A DNA stretch of 64,000 nucleotides from Fistularia commersonii (lineage: Eukaryota; Chordata; Actinopteri; Syngnathiformes; Fistulariidae): assembly GCA_037954325.1 (NCBI GenBank), contig JBBMNZ010000003.1, positions 22,675,392-22,739,391 of the forward strand, written 5' to 3'. Made by a program: the position numbers and the translations under genes. The notes under the pieces were generated by a model. That model had not been told where the DNA came from. It did not search any database and saw only the letters and a program-made list of their open reading frames with translations. This document shows positions 1 through 12,645 of the stretch, piece by piece; within the stretch, counting starts at the first letter, position 1, and every line of letters begins with the position of its first letter.

Positions 1-212
1 CATCCTTCTATCAATATCTTCATTATCATCCTCTATATCTGACCAAACCATCTCAGTCTGGCTTCTCTGACCTTATCTCCAAAACATCTAACACGTGCTG
101 TCTCTCTGATCGACTCCATCCTAGTCCTACCCACCCTCATCACTGCCAAAGAGAACCTCGACATCTTCATCTCTGCTACCCTCAGCTCTGCGGCACTGCC
201 GAAAAAACATGA
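1..212 (-). mobile_element. LINE 3' fragment (reverse-transcriptase ORF remnant)
   Basis: Read on the minus strand, this stretch encodes a decayed peptide containing CFGDKVREARLRWFG. That string is typical of the end of the reverse-transcriptase polyprotein in fish LINEs, where it is usually followed by a histidine/arginine-rich stretch. A stop codon falls just after the WFGQI residues and the frame is degraded, so the copy is dead. It runs off the left edge of the window. A second fragment of apparently the same family lies near 52.8-53.0 kb. Recognition is from memory of the family; the subfamily is not assigned. Confidence 0.6.
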
Positions 213-387
213 TAAACACTGAATAATTACTTTCACATAAAAAAAACAACAGGACTCAAAATATATATCAATAAATAAATACAAAAAGGTAGAACCTTGT
301 GAAAACAAACATGAAAAATTATTGAGCCAATATGGCGAATGTGTGTTTTTTCTGCAGTTTGTCAAATCGAACTGTTGCTTTGCATTG

Positions 388-401
388 CCACTAGGTGGCA
401 G
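388..401 (+). promoter_or_regulatory. CTCF-type motif
   Basis: The 14-mer CCACTAGGTGGCAG matches the vertebrate CTCF core (CCASYAGRKGGCRS) at every position. It lies in gene-free DNA at the left edge, oriented toward the gene block. Two further perfect matches in the opposite orientation occur at 30.7 and 36.2 kb. Occupancy is inferred, not shown. Confidence 0.45.
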
Positions 402-761
402 TGTTTCCCTTGTAAAGTGACAATTGTGACTTAACTTTTATAGCTTGACAACAAGTAACAACAGAATTTTTGTTCCTCAGGCTATTTGATACCCTCTGAA
501 AATTGAAAAGAGCAAAACTGTTTCACCACAGGTACATTCAATCACAAGCAACAAGAGGCTGTGAATTACACATTGCAAGCCTGAATGTGAGAATAACGTG
601 ACAATAATGATAATTCCATTAATATTTAGACCCAGTCTCCAGTCAGATGTACACAACTATTCATTTATCCATGATGTAAATCATACACCCCAGTTTTAAT
701 TACTGCTTGGCAAAAAAATAACCATGTTAATAAAATTTGGATCTTAATAGAATATCTTTAT

Positions 762-878
762 TGTTATATTTTTCTTGTAACTCTGGCACAACAATTTCCT
801 TCGGGATAAATAAAGTTGTTCTTCTTATTATTCTTATTCTTATTCTTATTCTTATTCTTATTCTTATTCTTATTCTTA
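762..878 (+). repeat. LINE/SINE tail with (TTATTC)n
   Basis: This piece reads actctggcacaacaatttcc, followed by a TTCGGGATAAATAAAGTTG-like end and a (TTATTC)n tail from about 821. It is the 3' end of a dispersed retroposon. Related copies occur in this window at about 21.04-21.13 kb (-), 31.18-31.26 kb (-) and 34.37-34.43 kb (+), each with its own simple tail. Confidence 0.6.
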
Positions 879-1340
879 ACTGTCTGGTTAGAGAAGAAAT
901 TCCAGAGATTAGTTGACGTTCAGCATTAGTTTCTGGATCATTGAACATCATCCCTGATATGCACAACAATTCATACAAGTAATTTAAAACAGACACCTTA
1001 AAATGGACATGGATTTAGAACTTTTATTCAAATGAGCACAAAGATGTGACTGGCATAATCAACCCTGGAGTAAAATCTGCTTTATTGTCTGCATTATTTT
1101 TGAATAGGAAACATATATTTAAACAAAGTGAGCAATGAGCTTCTTGTCCTGCCCTTTCATTTCTTCTGAGAAGTTGCTGGTAAGCTGCAGATTTGAGTTC
1201 TGGTCAACAGCCAGTTTGAATTGATCCTAAATGTGGAAATTGTTGTTCACTGGCTAGCATAATTATATTTATTCATGTACTGAAAATGCACAGAAAAAGG
1301 ACAAAAACAAAGGGAATTTCCTGAGACTCTTAAATTTGAG

Positions 1341-2049
1341 ATGTGTGATCGCCGTACCGAGGCTGAGACAGTGGAGCGCATTCTTATCACATTTCAGGAA
1401 ACTCGTGTGTCAAAGAAAGTCAACGATGTTACCGCTGCGATGAACAGGGTGGACTTGTATGGAGACAGTGCCAAGGAAATAAAATCATTTTCCATTCATT
1501 AGAAAGATGAATTTGAAACCACATTTGGAGCATGAGAAAGTTGAGGTTGAAGATGTTAGAATTGCAACCACATTGAACTCCATTAAAAGAACAAAAACAG
1601 AAGTGCAAACCTGTAAATTGATGCATGGCTTTACAATGGTAATACGTTTTATTGTTCATAATTTTACCTTATTTTGTCTTTGATGCTGAAATGATTGTTT
1701 TAAGTAATGAATTATTCACAGGAAGCTTAATGATAAGAGCAGAAAATAAAGCGCAGTGCATACTTGCTTGGTTACATAAATGTAAATAATTTAGTTTGTA
1801 TTTACGCTGTACAATACAAATGAATCTGCTAGCAATAGGTTACTTTCCACGAACTGCAGTCACGCAGAAAATCAGAAATTCATGGAAATACAATTTGTGA
1901 AAGTGAAGGATGACGTTGGTGTGATTGCCAAGAATCTGAGGTCAGATGTGACTGTCAAACAGGAAGAAGACTGGATGAGGAAAAAACTTCTTAGGACAGT
2001 GATACTGAGACAGAAGAAATACAAAAAGACAAATGCAAATAATTCTTAA
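1341..2049 (+). other. Unrecognised possible coding remnants
   Basis: A 53-codon open frame starts at 1341 (MCDRRTEAETVERIL...) and stops at 1500-1502. A second charged open stretch starts near 1884 (MEIQFVKVKDDVG...) and stops at 2047-2049. Both have coding-like, charged composition, unlike their AT-rich surroundings. I do not recognise either peptide. They could be exons of a decayed gene or retroposon fragments. I see no good splice signals joining them. Confidence 0.2.
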
Positions 2050-3930
2050 ATTTAAATTGTTTTTATTCATATTGAAATTCTGTGCCAGTTTGATCTCCTC
2101 AGTTTTTTTTTTGGTTATTCTATTTTTGTATTTGGCACCAAATCAGCCACCGATTGCCTGCAAACTCCACATGGGAAGAACCCAGTGAATCATCATACAT
2201 GAATACAGGAATTACAAAATGATTATCTGACATTGTCCTTATGCTCCCATTCTTCAAATGTAGAAAAGCAAAAACATTTTTTGTTCAAAATTAAAGATTA
2301 AAAGATACTGAGTCTGTTTAAAAAGTGAAAGAAGACTTTCTTTCAATCTCCCACCCAGACACCCATAGGTATTGGTGCTGTAAGCATTGTTGTCCACTGT
2401 TAGTTGCCACTTTTCCACATATTTATGCTGATCATAAATAGTTTTTTATTTTGTTTTCTTTTCTTTATTTATGTTTTTATATCATAGTGATTCACTGTGG
2501 GATGATTCGATTCTATATCTAATTCACAGTTTTTATGACTGCAGAGCCCAATTGTTAAAAAAAATCAACCATCAACTCACGCTCCTGAACAAACACAGAA
2601 TGATTCTCAAAAAGGTCATCTTTCTCCGATTCCACTAATTGCATGAAAAACATGATGAGACCACCGTGCTGCGCTTTAGGGATATAATCAGTTACATTTT
2701 AACGCTTTTTTCAATAAATCACATGGAAGTCAAATGAGAAACAGAGATTTCTTTAACTGTTTTTTGGCCTCGTCATGGACTTGAGGTTTATCATTTTCAA
2801 CATAAAAAATTAAGAAAGATTGATTCTGCTCCGATTACAGGCTTTTTGCAGGAAATAATTTCCAGTTTCAATTTCGAAGCCTCTGGTACCAGACCGGAGT
2901 AAAGACAGAAGTCAAAACAGAGTCAAGCTACAAATAGAAGTCTGACTACACACTGGGACAAATTCTCTTCCAAGATGAGTGAAAACCTTGAGATTTTGGT
3001 GTAACCTTAGCAAACTACGTCATGGAGTTGGTAAGGAAAGTTCAAAATAAAGCAAGGATACGTCAGATGAAGGCCGGTGACTAACACACCCACGCAGCCT
3101 GTGTGAAGTATAAAGTTGTAATTGGAGAACAGATGTTTTTGCACGGAGGAACATGCCACTGTTTTGGAGAATCTGCCCATTTCTTATCCGTCAGATAGTG
3201 ATATGAAAGGATTTGCCTTTTCCGCATTGTCGATTTAATGCGATTACCTTAGGATAGATGTCCTGTCTATCAGTAATAAACCAGAAATAATCGTAATGTA
3301 ATACGCTAACAATTTCCCCTCAGGGATCAATCAAGTAATTCTGATTCTGATCTCATACGCTTGGCTCATCAAATACACATTCAAACAACTTCATAATATT
3401 ATTACCCCCCAAAAAATCCTTCTCTGACATCATTGTGCAGTATGATAATCAAATACTTTATTCATATATTTGTTCTCTGGATGGATGTGGAACGATCTTC
3501 CCAAAAAGCTAACAGCTTCATTCTACTACCAATTCTTTTAGCTTGGTATTTTTCAACATTGTTAGAAGAGCATTTGAAAGCATGTGAAAATGGTGTGATC
3601 TGTAAGTGAATAGATCTTTTATTAAATGGACAAGAACTGCTTTCACCCACTGGTTTGGCACATGTGTGTTTTAAATTGCACAAATTACACCTTTAAGAAA
3701 ACTCATCCGGTCTTGTATTTTCTGATTTTCACCAAACATTCACACAGCATTTATTCAACAGCTGGACTTTCAGTTTCCCATTTTGATCGATCCAATTTCA
3801 AAACTGCCTCCTAAATGTTCAGCCTTGTGGACGAGCAGGAAGAGGGAAATCACATGAATGACTTACACTGGGAACAGGCAATATACTAAATATTCAGTAT
3901 CCCATCCAATGCATTACTGAATGTCCAGAA
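2050..3930. other. Gene-free AT-rich stretch
   Basis: No recognisable coding exon or RNA gene was seen. A short retroposon-type tail (ccctcagggatcaatcaag) lies near 3318-3350. The remainder is AT-rich unique-looking DNA. Confidence 0.5.
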
Positions 3931-3939
3931 AAGGTCTAT

Positions 3940-4870
3940 GTCAGAGAAAAGAAAAAAAAACATGAATATGATAAAATAAAAATAGGGTAAAAAAATTGAA
4001 TTCAAAATATGGAGAAATAGCCACTTCCAGAAATCTATTTTCAAATGACGTTATCAATGTACAATTTGAAAGCACTTACTTGGTTTTTTTCCCTTTTTGA
4101 GAATTCGAGCTTTCTAGAATAAACTCAAGTTGAGGAGTTCGGAGTATTGAATTTGTATATTTACATTTACATGTACCTCTTCCATGGTCTGTTACAGATG
4201 CAATAAATATTTAAAAAAATAATTTTGCCTCAGTAGACCCCAAAGGTATTTGATATAATATAGCAGGTTTGCTACATTTTCTTACTGGATTTGTCATGTT
4301 TATCTAGAAACAGTGATAGACAACAAACAAACAAACAAAAAAAATCAAAATATTCAAGTAATCATTATATCCTATAATTCTTTTCCAAATGACCACCTCC
4401 ATTACATTTTTTTACTTTTTTGAGAAATCCGGCATTTCACCAAAAACTCAAGTTCCTTCAGTGACCGTGAGAATTGAATTCGTTTATTTATATTCCACGG
4501 TCCATTATAGATGCAATAAATGTTCAGAAATACCATTGGAGCTCGGAAGACACAACAGGTGAAAGATTTCTGATATACATTGCATTTTTTGACGACATTT
4601 TTACTGTATTCGTCATGTTTATGCTGTAACTTTGATAAAATAAAATAATAAAATAAAATAAAAATGTAAAAAAAAAAAATGAAAATATTGAAGAAAAGGT
4701 GACATCCTGGAATTACGTCAATGTACAAGTTAAAAGCATTTTTTTTTCTTTTTACGAAATCTGGATTTTCACCATTATCTCAAGTTCGTTCAGTGACGAT
4801 GAGAATTTCATTCGTTTATTTACATGTCACCATTTGAGCTCAGTTGATCCAACAGGTGAAGAGTATTGAC
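3940..4870. repeat. Diverged tandem repeat, ~330-bp unit
   Basis: About two and a half imperfect copies of a ~330-bp unit lie here. Landmarks recur in the same order: caatgtacaatttgaaagca (4057) against caatgtacaagttaaaagca (4719). An actcaagtt...gag block, atgcaataaat, and cgtcatgttta-type segments also recur (4198/4511 and 4295/4611). The third copy is truncated near 4870. The array ends about 250 bp upstream of the nmrk2 promoter region. No coding content was seen. Confidence 0.6.
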
Positions 4871-5109
4871 ATGATAGTGCCTTTAATTTCCGTGCGATTC
4901 GTTTGTTAGAGTCTCCAAATTAATGTAACATCGAATCGAGTGATTCGAAACAAAACAAACCGCACCTGTAGGTGTCTACTGTCTAGATTTCCCCGCCGCA
5001 AACCCCGCAACCGCGACTAGTTTCTTTCCTCCAGCCGAGCGAGAAAAACACAGGCGTGGTGAGGCCGATGCTGGGGGAGCATGCGCGGGCGGTGCTGCGG
5101 CGACACTGG

Positions 5110-5170
5110 CTTCTGATTGGCTGTTCGGGGGATTACGTCGCAGCGCGAAGTGTTTAAATATCCAATCACG
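5110..5170 (+). promoter_or_regulatory. nmrk2 core promoter region
   Basis: The sequence turns GC-rich from about 4990. An inverted CCAAT box (ATTGG, 5116-5120), a TATA-like TTTAAATA (5153-5160) and a direct CCAAT (5162-5166) lie about 250-300 bp before the nmrk2 start codon. Spacing suggests transcription begins near 5185-5200. A tiny upstream ORF (ATG at 5285, stop at 5303-5305) would then sit in the leader. Confidence 0.45.
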
Positions 5171-5418
5171 TCCCGTTGTTCAGTATGTGTAGCGAGCTCC
5201 CGGAACGACCAGTCCTCTCTCGGTGGAAGACCACGTCCGAGCGACACCTCGCCTCCCCCTCGTTTACACACTCACTCAAGTGCCATGGAGGAGTCAAGTA
5301 GTTGACGTTTCCTTTTTTGCAACCTTCACTTTTTGAACTTTCTTCCGTCTGATCACTGCGTTCCGGTTTATCGACGTTCTCAGCTCCCCGCGACTTTTGG
5401 TAGCAGCCATCTGAAATC

Positions 5419-7021
5419 ATGAAGTACATTATCGGCATCGGCGGGTGAGTGATTAAATGAATGAATGGGGCGCAGCTAGCCGGCTAATTTAGCCGATGGG
5501 CCAAATAAAAAACAATTTATAAAGTGTGTAAAAAAGGAGAAATAAATTGGTTTTCAAAACCCAATTTTTGCTTTACAAAAAAAGAGTAAAAAATACGTAA
5601 TCTCAGGATGAATTTCATAACCGTCATCTCTTTTCCAACAGCCGTAAATAACGTAGCTATGCTTAAGCTCGTGTTAAAAAAGTAAATAATTGACAACATA
5701 CTACAGTCCATTTCTAATTCACACTTTTTAAGATAACAAACCCCACCGCAAGGGATTATATCGATTACTTTAACTTTTAAAGTGACTTCTAATAATTAAA
5801 TATATGGCTTAAATAATCACTTGACTTCCTTTTGTCGCTTGGGTCCACACAGCGTCACCAACGGAGGGAAAACCACCCTCACCAACCGACTGATCAAGAA
5901 CCTGCCAAACTGTTGTGTTGTCCACCAAGATGACTTCTTCAAGGTGAGCTTCACAGAGACTGGAATAGTTAAGTAAGGCATACAAACCTGGGTAGCCAGT
6001 CAGAGTCGTCGGAGCGTTGGTTTGCTGCCTCTGTTGCTAGTTAGACGTGGACCATGTGGTCTTAAGCAGCATGTAGCACTAGTATGTACATGGGTACATC
6101 TTATCGTGTATGTTTCAGCCCCAAGATCAGATTGAAGTCGAAGATGGCTTTAAGCAGTACGATGGTAAGCCTGGGTTTTTATGGAAGTGTGTTGTTGGTT
6201 TTATTAATTTGTATTCTGCATGCTGCACAGCTTTACTGGAATATACCACAAGTTTCTCACTTGCTCCCTGCAACGTTGTCCACATTCTACCTTTCCCCCC
6301 CTCCTCATTGTTTTTGTCTTCAGTCATCACTGCTCTGGACATGGATGCCATGATGAGTACCATCTATGCATGGCTGGAGAATCCGGTGAAGTTTGAGAAA
6401 TCTCATGGCGTCAATAACACCCTGGATACTGAGATTCTTTCAAAGCCCGACCAGGAGAAGACCCACATCCTCATCGTGGAGGGCTTTCTGCTTTACACCT
6501 ACCAGTAAGTGTCCACAGTTACTGTTTTACCTGTGAAAATTCCATTCAAATTGCCCTATGGAATCAAACATTAATTTGGTATCACTTTATGTACAGACCT
6601 TTGATCGACGTGCTGAACCAACGGTACTTTTTGTCCATCCCATATGAAGAATGCAAAAAGAGGAGGTGGTAAGTGCCTCGATGCCGATACGTTGCTCCTG
6701 CCACTTGGTCAACTTACATTATTTTCATGGGAATGTTTTTCCTCTTGCAGCTCAAGGAACTACACTGTGCCAGACCCCCCTGGTCTGTTTGATGGTCATG
6801 TCTGGCCCATGTACTTGAAACACAAGAACATCATGGAGGAATCAGGTGTTGACGTCTGTAAGTGTCTTAATTTGATATTCTGTGTTCCCCCGCAGTTTAC
6901 TTGAATACTAAAAGTTGAGATATTGTTTATTACAGTGCAGCTAGATGGAACCAAGACAAAGGAGCAGCTATTCAACGTTGTCTTCGGTGACATCCTGAAT
7001 AACATCCAGAAGACTCTTTAA
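5419..7021 (+). CDS. nmrk2: Nicotinamide riboside kinase 2 (NMRK2)
   Basis: This enzyme phosphorylates nicotinamide riboside with ATP to give NMN, a salvage entry into NAD+ synthesis in the cytosol. Seven coding exons: 5419-5444, 5853-5943, 6119-6164, 6324-6504, 6597-6668, 6751-6857 and 6936-7021 (609 nt, 202 aa). The P-loop GVTNGGKT is at residues 9-16. QDDFF, holding the catalytic Asp (D36 by homology), is at 34-38. The segment YTVPDPPGLFDGHVWPMY is nearly identical to mammalian NMRK2 and distinguishes it from NMRK1. The ATG starts directly with the MKYIIGIGG strand, as in the family. Human NMRK2 is about 230 aa; the shorter C-terminus here lacks its Pro/Arg-rich tail. Exon 5 has two in-frame donors 3 nt apart. 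I chose the stronger (ggtg|gtaagt), which gives CKKRRCSRNY, matching the family length. A further intron (about 7027-7104) lies in the 3'UTR, five bases after the stop codon. Confidence 0.95.
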
Positions 7022-7324
7022 CAAAGGTATAAACACAAAATCTGGCTAGCTTATGACTTTGTGATCTGTAATCTTGTTGGTTACAATATTCTTCTCTCTC
7101 GCAGGTCATTTGATCAGCTTTAAGGAATTTTCAACCTGCTAGAAGACACTTGCCCTAAGTTTGTGCCTGGCAGCTCATTCACCTGACTGCTATGAATTTC
7201 ACTTGTAAATGTTAAATGGCATCAAATGCTGGCATGATTTTATATCCACCATATTTATTACTTTGTTACAGCCTCCACTCCAAATGGAGTGGATGGATTT
7301 ATTCAGAGGATGGTTGCTTATGTC

Positions 7325-7330
7325 AATAAA
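7325..7330 (+). terminator. nmrk2 polyadenylation signal
   Basis: A canonical AATAAA lies about 300 nt past the stop codon, in the last non-coding exon that begins near 7105. Confidence 0.6.
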
Positions 7331-9370
7331 TGATCCTCATCCAACTCTCCAACTCTGAATTTTTTTTTTTTTAATCCTTCTCTCACCATAAGGCAACATA
7401 CTTCATTAAATGGACACACGGGTAACATGTTCTTCTGTTCAGAGTGTGGTTGAAATAGGGCACAAATAACAGCCACCTTGGATTCTAGCAGCAGTTGGTG
7501 GCTGATAGTCACAAGGTTACTTTCTTTTGACCTCTGTTAGTGAGCACTAACCTTATCTATATTTGGCCTGTTTACTTAAAATATACTTTGAAGTTCAGTA
7601 CAAGTCACAAGGTTTCTCCACCTGCTTTTGACAGAATAAAAGGAAATTAATTACCTTCATGGTACTTTTGAGTGTTCACTGTCAAAATGGGTTTGATACA
7701 GAGGAGCCACATGCTTTCTGTTACAATTTGGAGCGACCTGCTGAAAAAGGGAAACCAGTTCCCGTTTTTTATTGTTAGGATTTGACAGTCCTTGTGACCA
7801 AGATCCCTACTGAACTACTGCCCCTGTACTCATTGCTATCTATTTCAATCATTTGTGCTGAGCTTAAGTGTCTGCAAATACATGAAGCCACTTACTTTCA
7901 CATCAACCACGGTGATAAGTACAAATCGCATGGCCTCAATGTCTTGCATTTTAAGTGATTGATTTAATAATGTTCAGAACTCTTAACTGAACATTTTTGC
8001 CATGCCTTAAAATTATTTTAATTTAGAGCAGCTCATGAAGATTCGGATAAAATCTAATTCAGTTGTGTAGGTCAGGACAAAATGTTTCTTCCATGTTGTG
8101 AAGCAGAAGGCAGTGTTGATTCAAACTAAATCAAAGTTTAATAGACGCCTGGAACATGCACAACCTCTTTCTGCCAAGCACAACCAAGGCCATGAAATTG
8201 GTTTCACAGGGTTCTTTCCCCCTTAAACAGAAAGACAGGCTTATTATGTAATGTTACAGAATGGAAGTAGGTCAAATAGACGTGGAAGTAATCTGACCTA
8301 AATTCTTGTCCGAAAAAAAAAACTGATTCCACACATATTTTCTCTTGGCTGTAAAAGTCAATTTTTTAAGACCTGCTGTAGATGTGTCGATCAATTGCTC
8401 AGATGTTATCCGGTCGTCACTCTTCCTTTTGCTGATTGTGTCATATTGAAATAATACTGTCTCTTCATGTTGACATACTACATACAAGGCTAGAGTTACA
8501 AAGTATACATTGTATACATTGTGCAGGGCACAGTGTGTTTCTCGGATTTCCAACAGGTCTCGTGGTAACAGCCGGATCAGTGTTTCTGCAACAGCACAGG
8601 CATACAAATAATCCTTACAAATGTTCTATTTGTTATTTACTAATGAAATGCTGTTACCAAAATTAAAAGACCAGTCTTGTTTTTTGTGTTTTCTAGGATA
8701 TTATTAAAATAAATGCCACATAATATTGAAGAAAAAAAAGTCCTCATTGTACAGCGAGCAGAATATGTGTATGTCCTGCCAGAGTGGTATAGCAGTAGTT
8801 AGTTTAAATTTGAAAAATAATAATAAAAATAGGCAAAAATCCAGAGGGAGGTGCAATTACATTGAAGCTGCAACAGCTTACACGTGTGCCGGGTAATGTT
8901 GAGCTATTGTGAAAAATGACAGGATTTCCGAACAAGAGAGTCCGATTTGCAGTCATGACAGTCCCAAGGAGGTGAACAAGGCAAAAAAAATAATTTCTTT
9001 CCTTCGAATCATGTTCACTCGGTTCTTTTGTAAAGATCATAAATCGGAAAAATCACATTTTTATTCATGTCGAGCACACGCGCTCCGATGACCGCAGGAC
9101 CCCCAGAGGTGCCCCGAAAACGCCTGTGTGAGTAGCACCATTTCACCCTCTTTTCGCCACTAAAATTGTATTATTCTATGCGTGAGTGAACATAAATCGA
9201 TTTGTACGCACGAAAGCAAACGAATGAGCGTGATAAAATTAATAAATAATGATTTATAAAAAATTAAAAAGCGCCAGTCGACGTATTTATGAATACGCTA
9301 TACATTACCGAGTCCCACATTAGCATCGAGGAGACTCTGGGAAATGGAGTCGAGAGCATTAGCATCTTTG

Positions 9371-9372
<2 letters not shown>

Positions 9373-9414
<42 letters not shown>
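9373..9414 (+). repeat. (TTA)n microsatellite
   Basis: About 14 perfect TTA units, continuing into degenerate TTG/TTA triplets to about 9475. Confidence 0.9.
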
Positions 9415-9415
<1 letters not shown>

Positions 9416-9641
9416 GGTTGTTGTTGTTACTATTACTATCATCATTATTATTTTTATTATTGTTGTTATTATAGTGTTGTTGTTTTTTGTTTTTGTTTTG
9501 TTTGCATTTTATATCATCAGACATTTGGTTATAATAAAGAATGTCAGTAGCCCCCCTAAAATCCCCACTACTCACTCCACCCAGATCCGCTCCTAGTACA
9601 TTGTAACATTCTGTACTATTCCAAATTCCCACCCCCTCCAG

Positions 9642-9719
<78 letters not shown>
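9642..9719 (+). repeat. (GT)n microsatellite
   Basis: About 39 uninterrupted GT units, the longest dinucleotide tract in the window and likely polymorphic. Confidence 0.95.
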
Positions 9720-9721
<2 letters not shown>

Positions 9722-10046
9722 CAACCAAACACAATCAACCAAAAGTTTGCAAATATACAGAGTAAAATAACTTTGAAGCCAGTAAATGTTAGACTGAATT
9801 ATGGAGACCCTTTGGATAACTTTAGAACAGTTTAGTCCATTTCAACACACTATGTTCTAGAGAGATGGACTGAGTGAGAGAAAAGGGGAGAGAGAATCTG
9901 ATCATATTACAATCCTATGTATCTCTGGGAATTCCCTGCAACCTACTCCGGTTTTAAGGAGCGTCACAAGCCCTGATCCCTGTTGTTTACTATTTAAGCT
10001 CTTTATCTTATGCAATACATGGAGGTTAATTCTGACAACTTATACA

Positions 10047-10094
10047 TCACCACTTCTATCAGTGGTGATTTACCAGTGATAGAAGTGTAGGTGA
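10047..10094. repeat. Imperfect inverted repeat (hairpin)
   Basis: The left arm, TCACCACTTCTATCAGTGGT, pairs with the reverse complement of a right arm ending in AGAAGTGTAGGTGA. The stem is about 20 bp, with a two-base bulge and one mismatch, and the loop is about 5 bases. It could be a MITE remnant or a small structured transcript. No known miRNA was recognised. Confidence 0.5.
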
Positions 10095-12602
10095 GAATTC
10101 TGAGTCTTCGCATCTTCCCTCGTCTCAGAAGTTTAACTGACTAGTTTCAGGCTCAACATAGCTGATCAACATTATTTGGAAAACATCGCTGAATTCCTCA
10201 TTGGGCCGACAGCTAATATTAAAATGAGTGTGACTTTTAACAAGCACTGAGACTTGTCAGCCCAGACTCGACTGTGTGAGATTAGCACTTATATAATGCT
10301 GACTGGTGGTGATAGCCCTCTCTTTTTAAAATCACATTAAAAAAAGGATGAAATTTAGGGGAAAAACGGTCTCTCATATCTGCACTGGAACAAACATATC
10401 TTTTCTTTTTATGACTTCAAAAGCTGAGTGAAACATTAACCTTTTAAACTATACAAAGGGAACAAAGTGGGTCCAATCTTGCTTCGGGTGACCCATTGGA
10501 ACACATTGTCCTCCAGATCTCCGAGGACGGCTTGAATCGAAGTGACGGACATCGTCAGACACCATTCATCTTGGCACTTGTGATGTCTCTGTGTGACAAC
10601 AGACCTTGCAGTTTTCTTAAACCACAACAATTTATTTTGAGTGTGAAGGGCGAAATATAGGATCTTTATATAAGTTAGAAACACTGTGTGTGTTTCCTTT
10701 GCTGCATAAATTTAATTACGTCTCCCTACACAACAACAGTCCGCTGCGGCTGACCCAAACGGAGGATATAAACACCATGTGTTCTTCCTTAGACTGCTTG
10801 CACTTTATGCTCAGATTATCACATCTACACCCTGCACAGGTCAGATGCGTGGACGGAACCACCAACCGTAGTGGCAGCAGAGATGACTGCCCCTTTGTGG
10901 TTGCGTGTCTGAAAACTTATTTCCTTGTCTCGCTGGCATCTTTTCAGCACGTCCACGGTGCGCTTTCTTACTTCTTGTTTTCTTCTCTTTTCCGGCCAAA
11001 GAAAACAACAAGCCACGTTTATCTGACCAGCTCAACCTTTCCTTACACTTGAAGTGTGTCTGCTTCTTAGCACACAACTTTCTGTGTTTATATATTTTAC
11101 TATTATGGACAAGAAACCGAAGAGACCAAAATTTTGTGCATTAACAACTTTTTCTGACGGATGGGGTTGTTTTTCAGATGCCAGCCTGGCATGGGTAGGG
11201 TTAATACTGGGCCTTCAGGACTTGTTGGAAAACATCCTCTCACCTACTGTGGTTCACCCACAATGTCTGTGTTTACACTTCTCAGACCTGGGGCTGGGAG
11301 AAATTGCACCTCCAGGCAGACCAAACGAGACTATTGATGGGATTTGACACGTAACGCTTTAAATATTTTACAGCCAGTGCTGCAGCACAAGAGAGAGGTA
11401 TTTGGATAGACACACAATGTGGCGCAATTTGCGTCAGTGTTTTATTTCACATGTGGATGTAGACCCACTTATTAAAATGGCTTATACATTTTTTAACTTG
11501 AGAAATTTAATTAGCTGATAGTTTTCTTTACATTCAATGGTCACCTTTAATATAATCTTTTAATCTACCTGAAAAGAACAAAATGAGAAATAACACTTTA
11601 ATGGTGTAACAAATGACAACGTTGAGTAAATAACTTTGATAAAAGCATATAAAGGTAATTGCCATAGGTGATTGAGTGCCTCTTGTAACGTAATATTTGA
11701 TTGCTTTTCCCATCCAATTTGATCAGATTAAAATTGTCTTGTAAGTTGAAGATCCTTCAATCTGTAGTAAAGATGAAATAATATGACTCATATACTGAAT
11801 AGTGAATCATTTCTAAGGTTCTGCTTGTCAATTTATCCAGACTCTGCCCGGTATGGTTATGTAAGGCCTGTTAAAGACAGGAAAATTAGCGACTTTTGGG
11901 CAAAAACCACCCATATGAAGAGAAGCGGTTTATAGAACCATCAGTCCTCATGTTGCACCCCCATGCATGAAAAGTACCTTACTGACCAAACGATAAAACC
12001 CCAAGGAAATAATAACATGAATCAAGCATCATTTGTGAGGGCTGAGGAACGTATCCTATTTTGGTGGAGCTGGGAGAGGCTTGGTGCTGCCTGTCTGACC
12101 CGGACCACAGCTTCCTCCTCTACCTCCTCACCCGTCTGAATCACTGTTTACTTAAACAGGAAGGCCGCCTGCTACAACATCATCATCTGCTCTCGCGCCA
12201 TGCCTGTTACTCGCTTGCGGCTTCGGGGAACAGGGTGGGGGGACGGGGGATCTGCGTTTTCTCTGACAGCAGAGTTTCTAAAAGCAGATGCAAGTGAAAA
12301 ACAAACGCTTGAAGGAGTAAAATCCCTGCCCGCCGAAACCACTGCTTCTCTGTGCTCTTTAACTCTGAAGCAACCTTCTATCGTCCCCTCCTCAAAAACC
12401 GGCTCCAATGAGTAATGAGGGACACACCCTAATGGATATATATAGCAAAATGTAACCATCTAGAAAAGCATGGGACAAAAAATGTTCTCTGTTTGGTCCA
12501 ACATCATGACACTGAATTCATTAAATTCAATAATTCCATCAGCATCATTTCCACAGAATTTTGAAATGTATGTACATTATTTTTAGATCCATCTTATTCT
12601 TT

Positions 12603-12645
12603 ATATATATATATATATATACATATATAGATATATACATATGTA
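12603..12645 (+). repeat. (TA)n-rich microsatellite
   Basis: Interrupted TA and ATACAT units in AT-rich gene-free DNA. Confidence 0.8.

Noticed and set aside
9264..9734. Long open frame of His/Thr and Asn repeats
   Set aside because: It is the translation of the (GT)n and (TTA)n microsatellites, not a gene.
12061..12459. Overlapping open frames in a GC-richer patch
   Set aside because: They are open on both strands, with no splice signals and no recognised motif; left as possible regulatory DNA.
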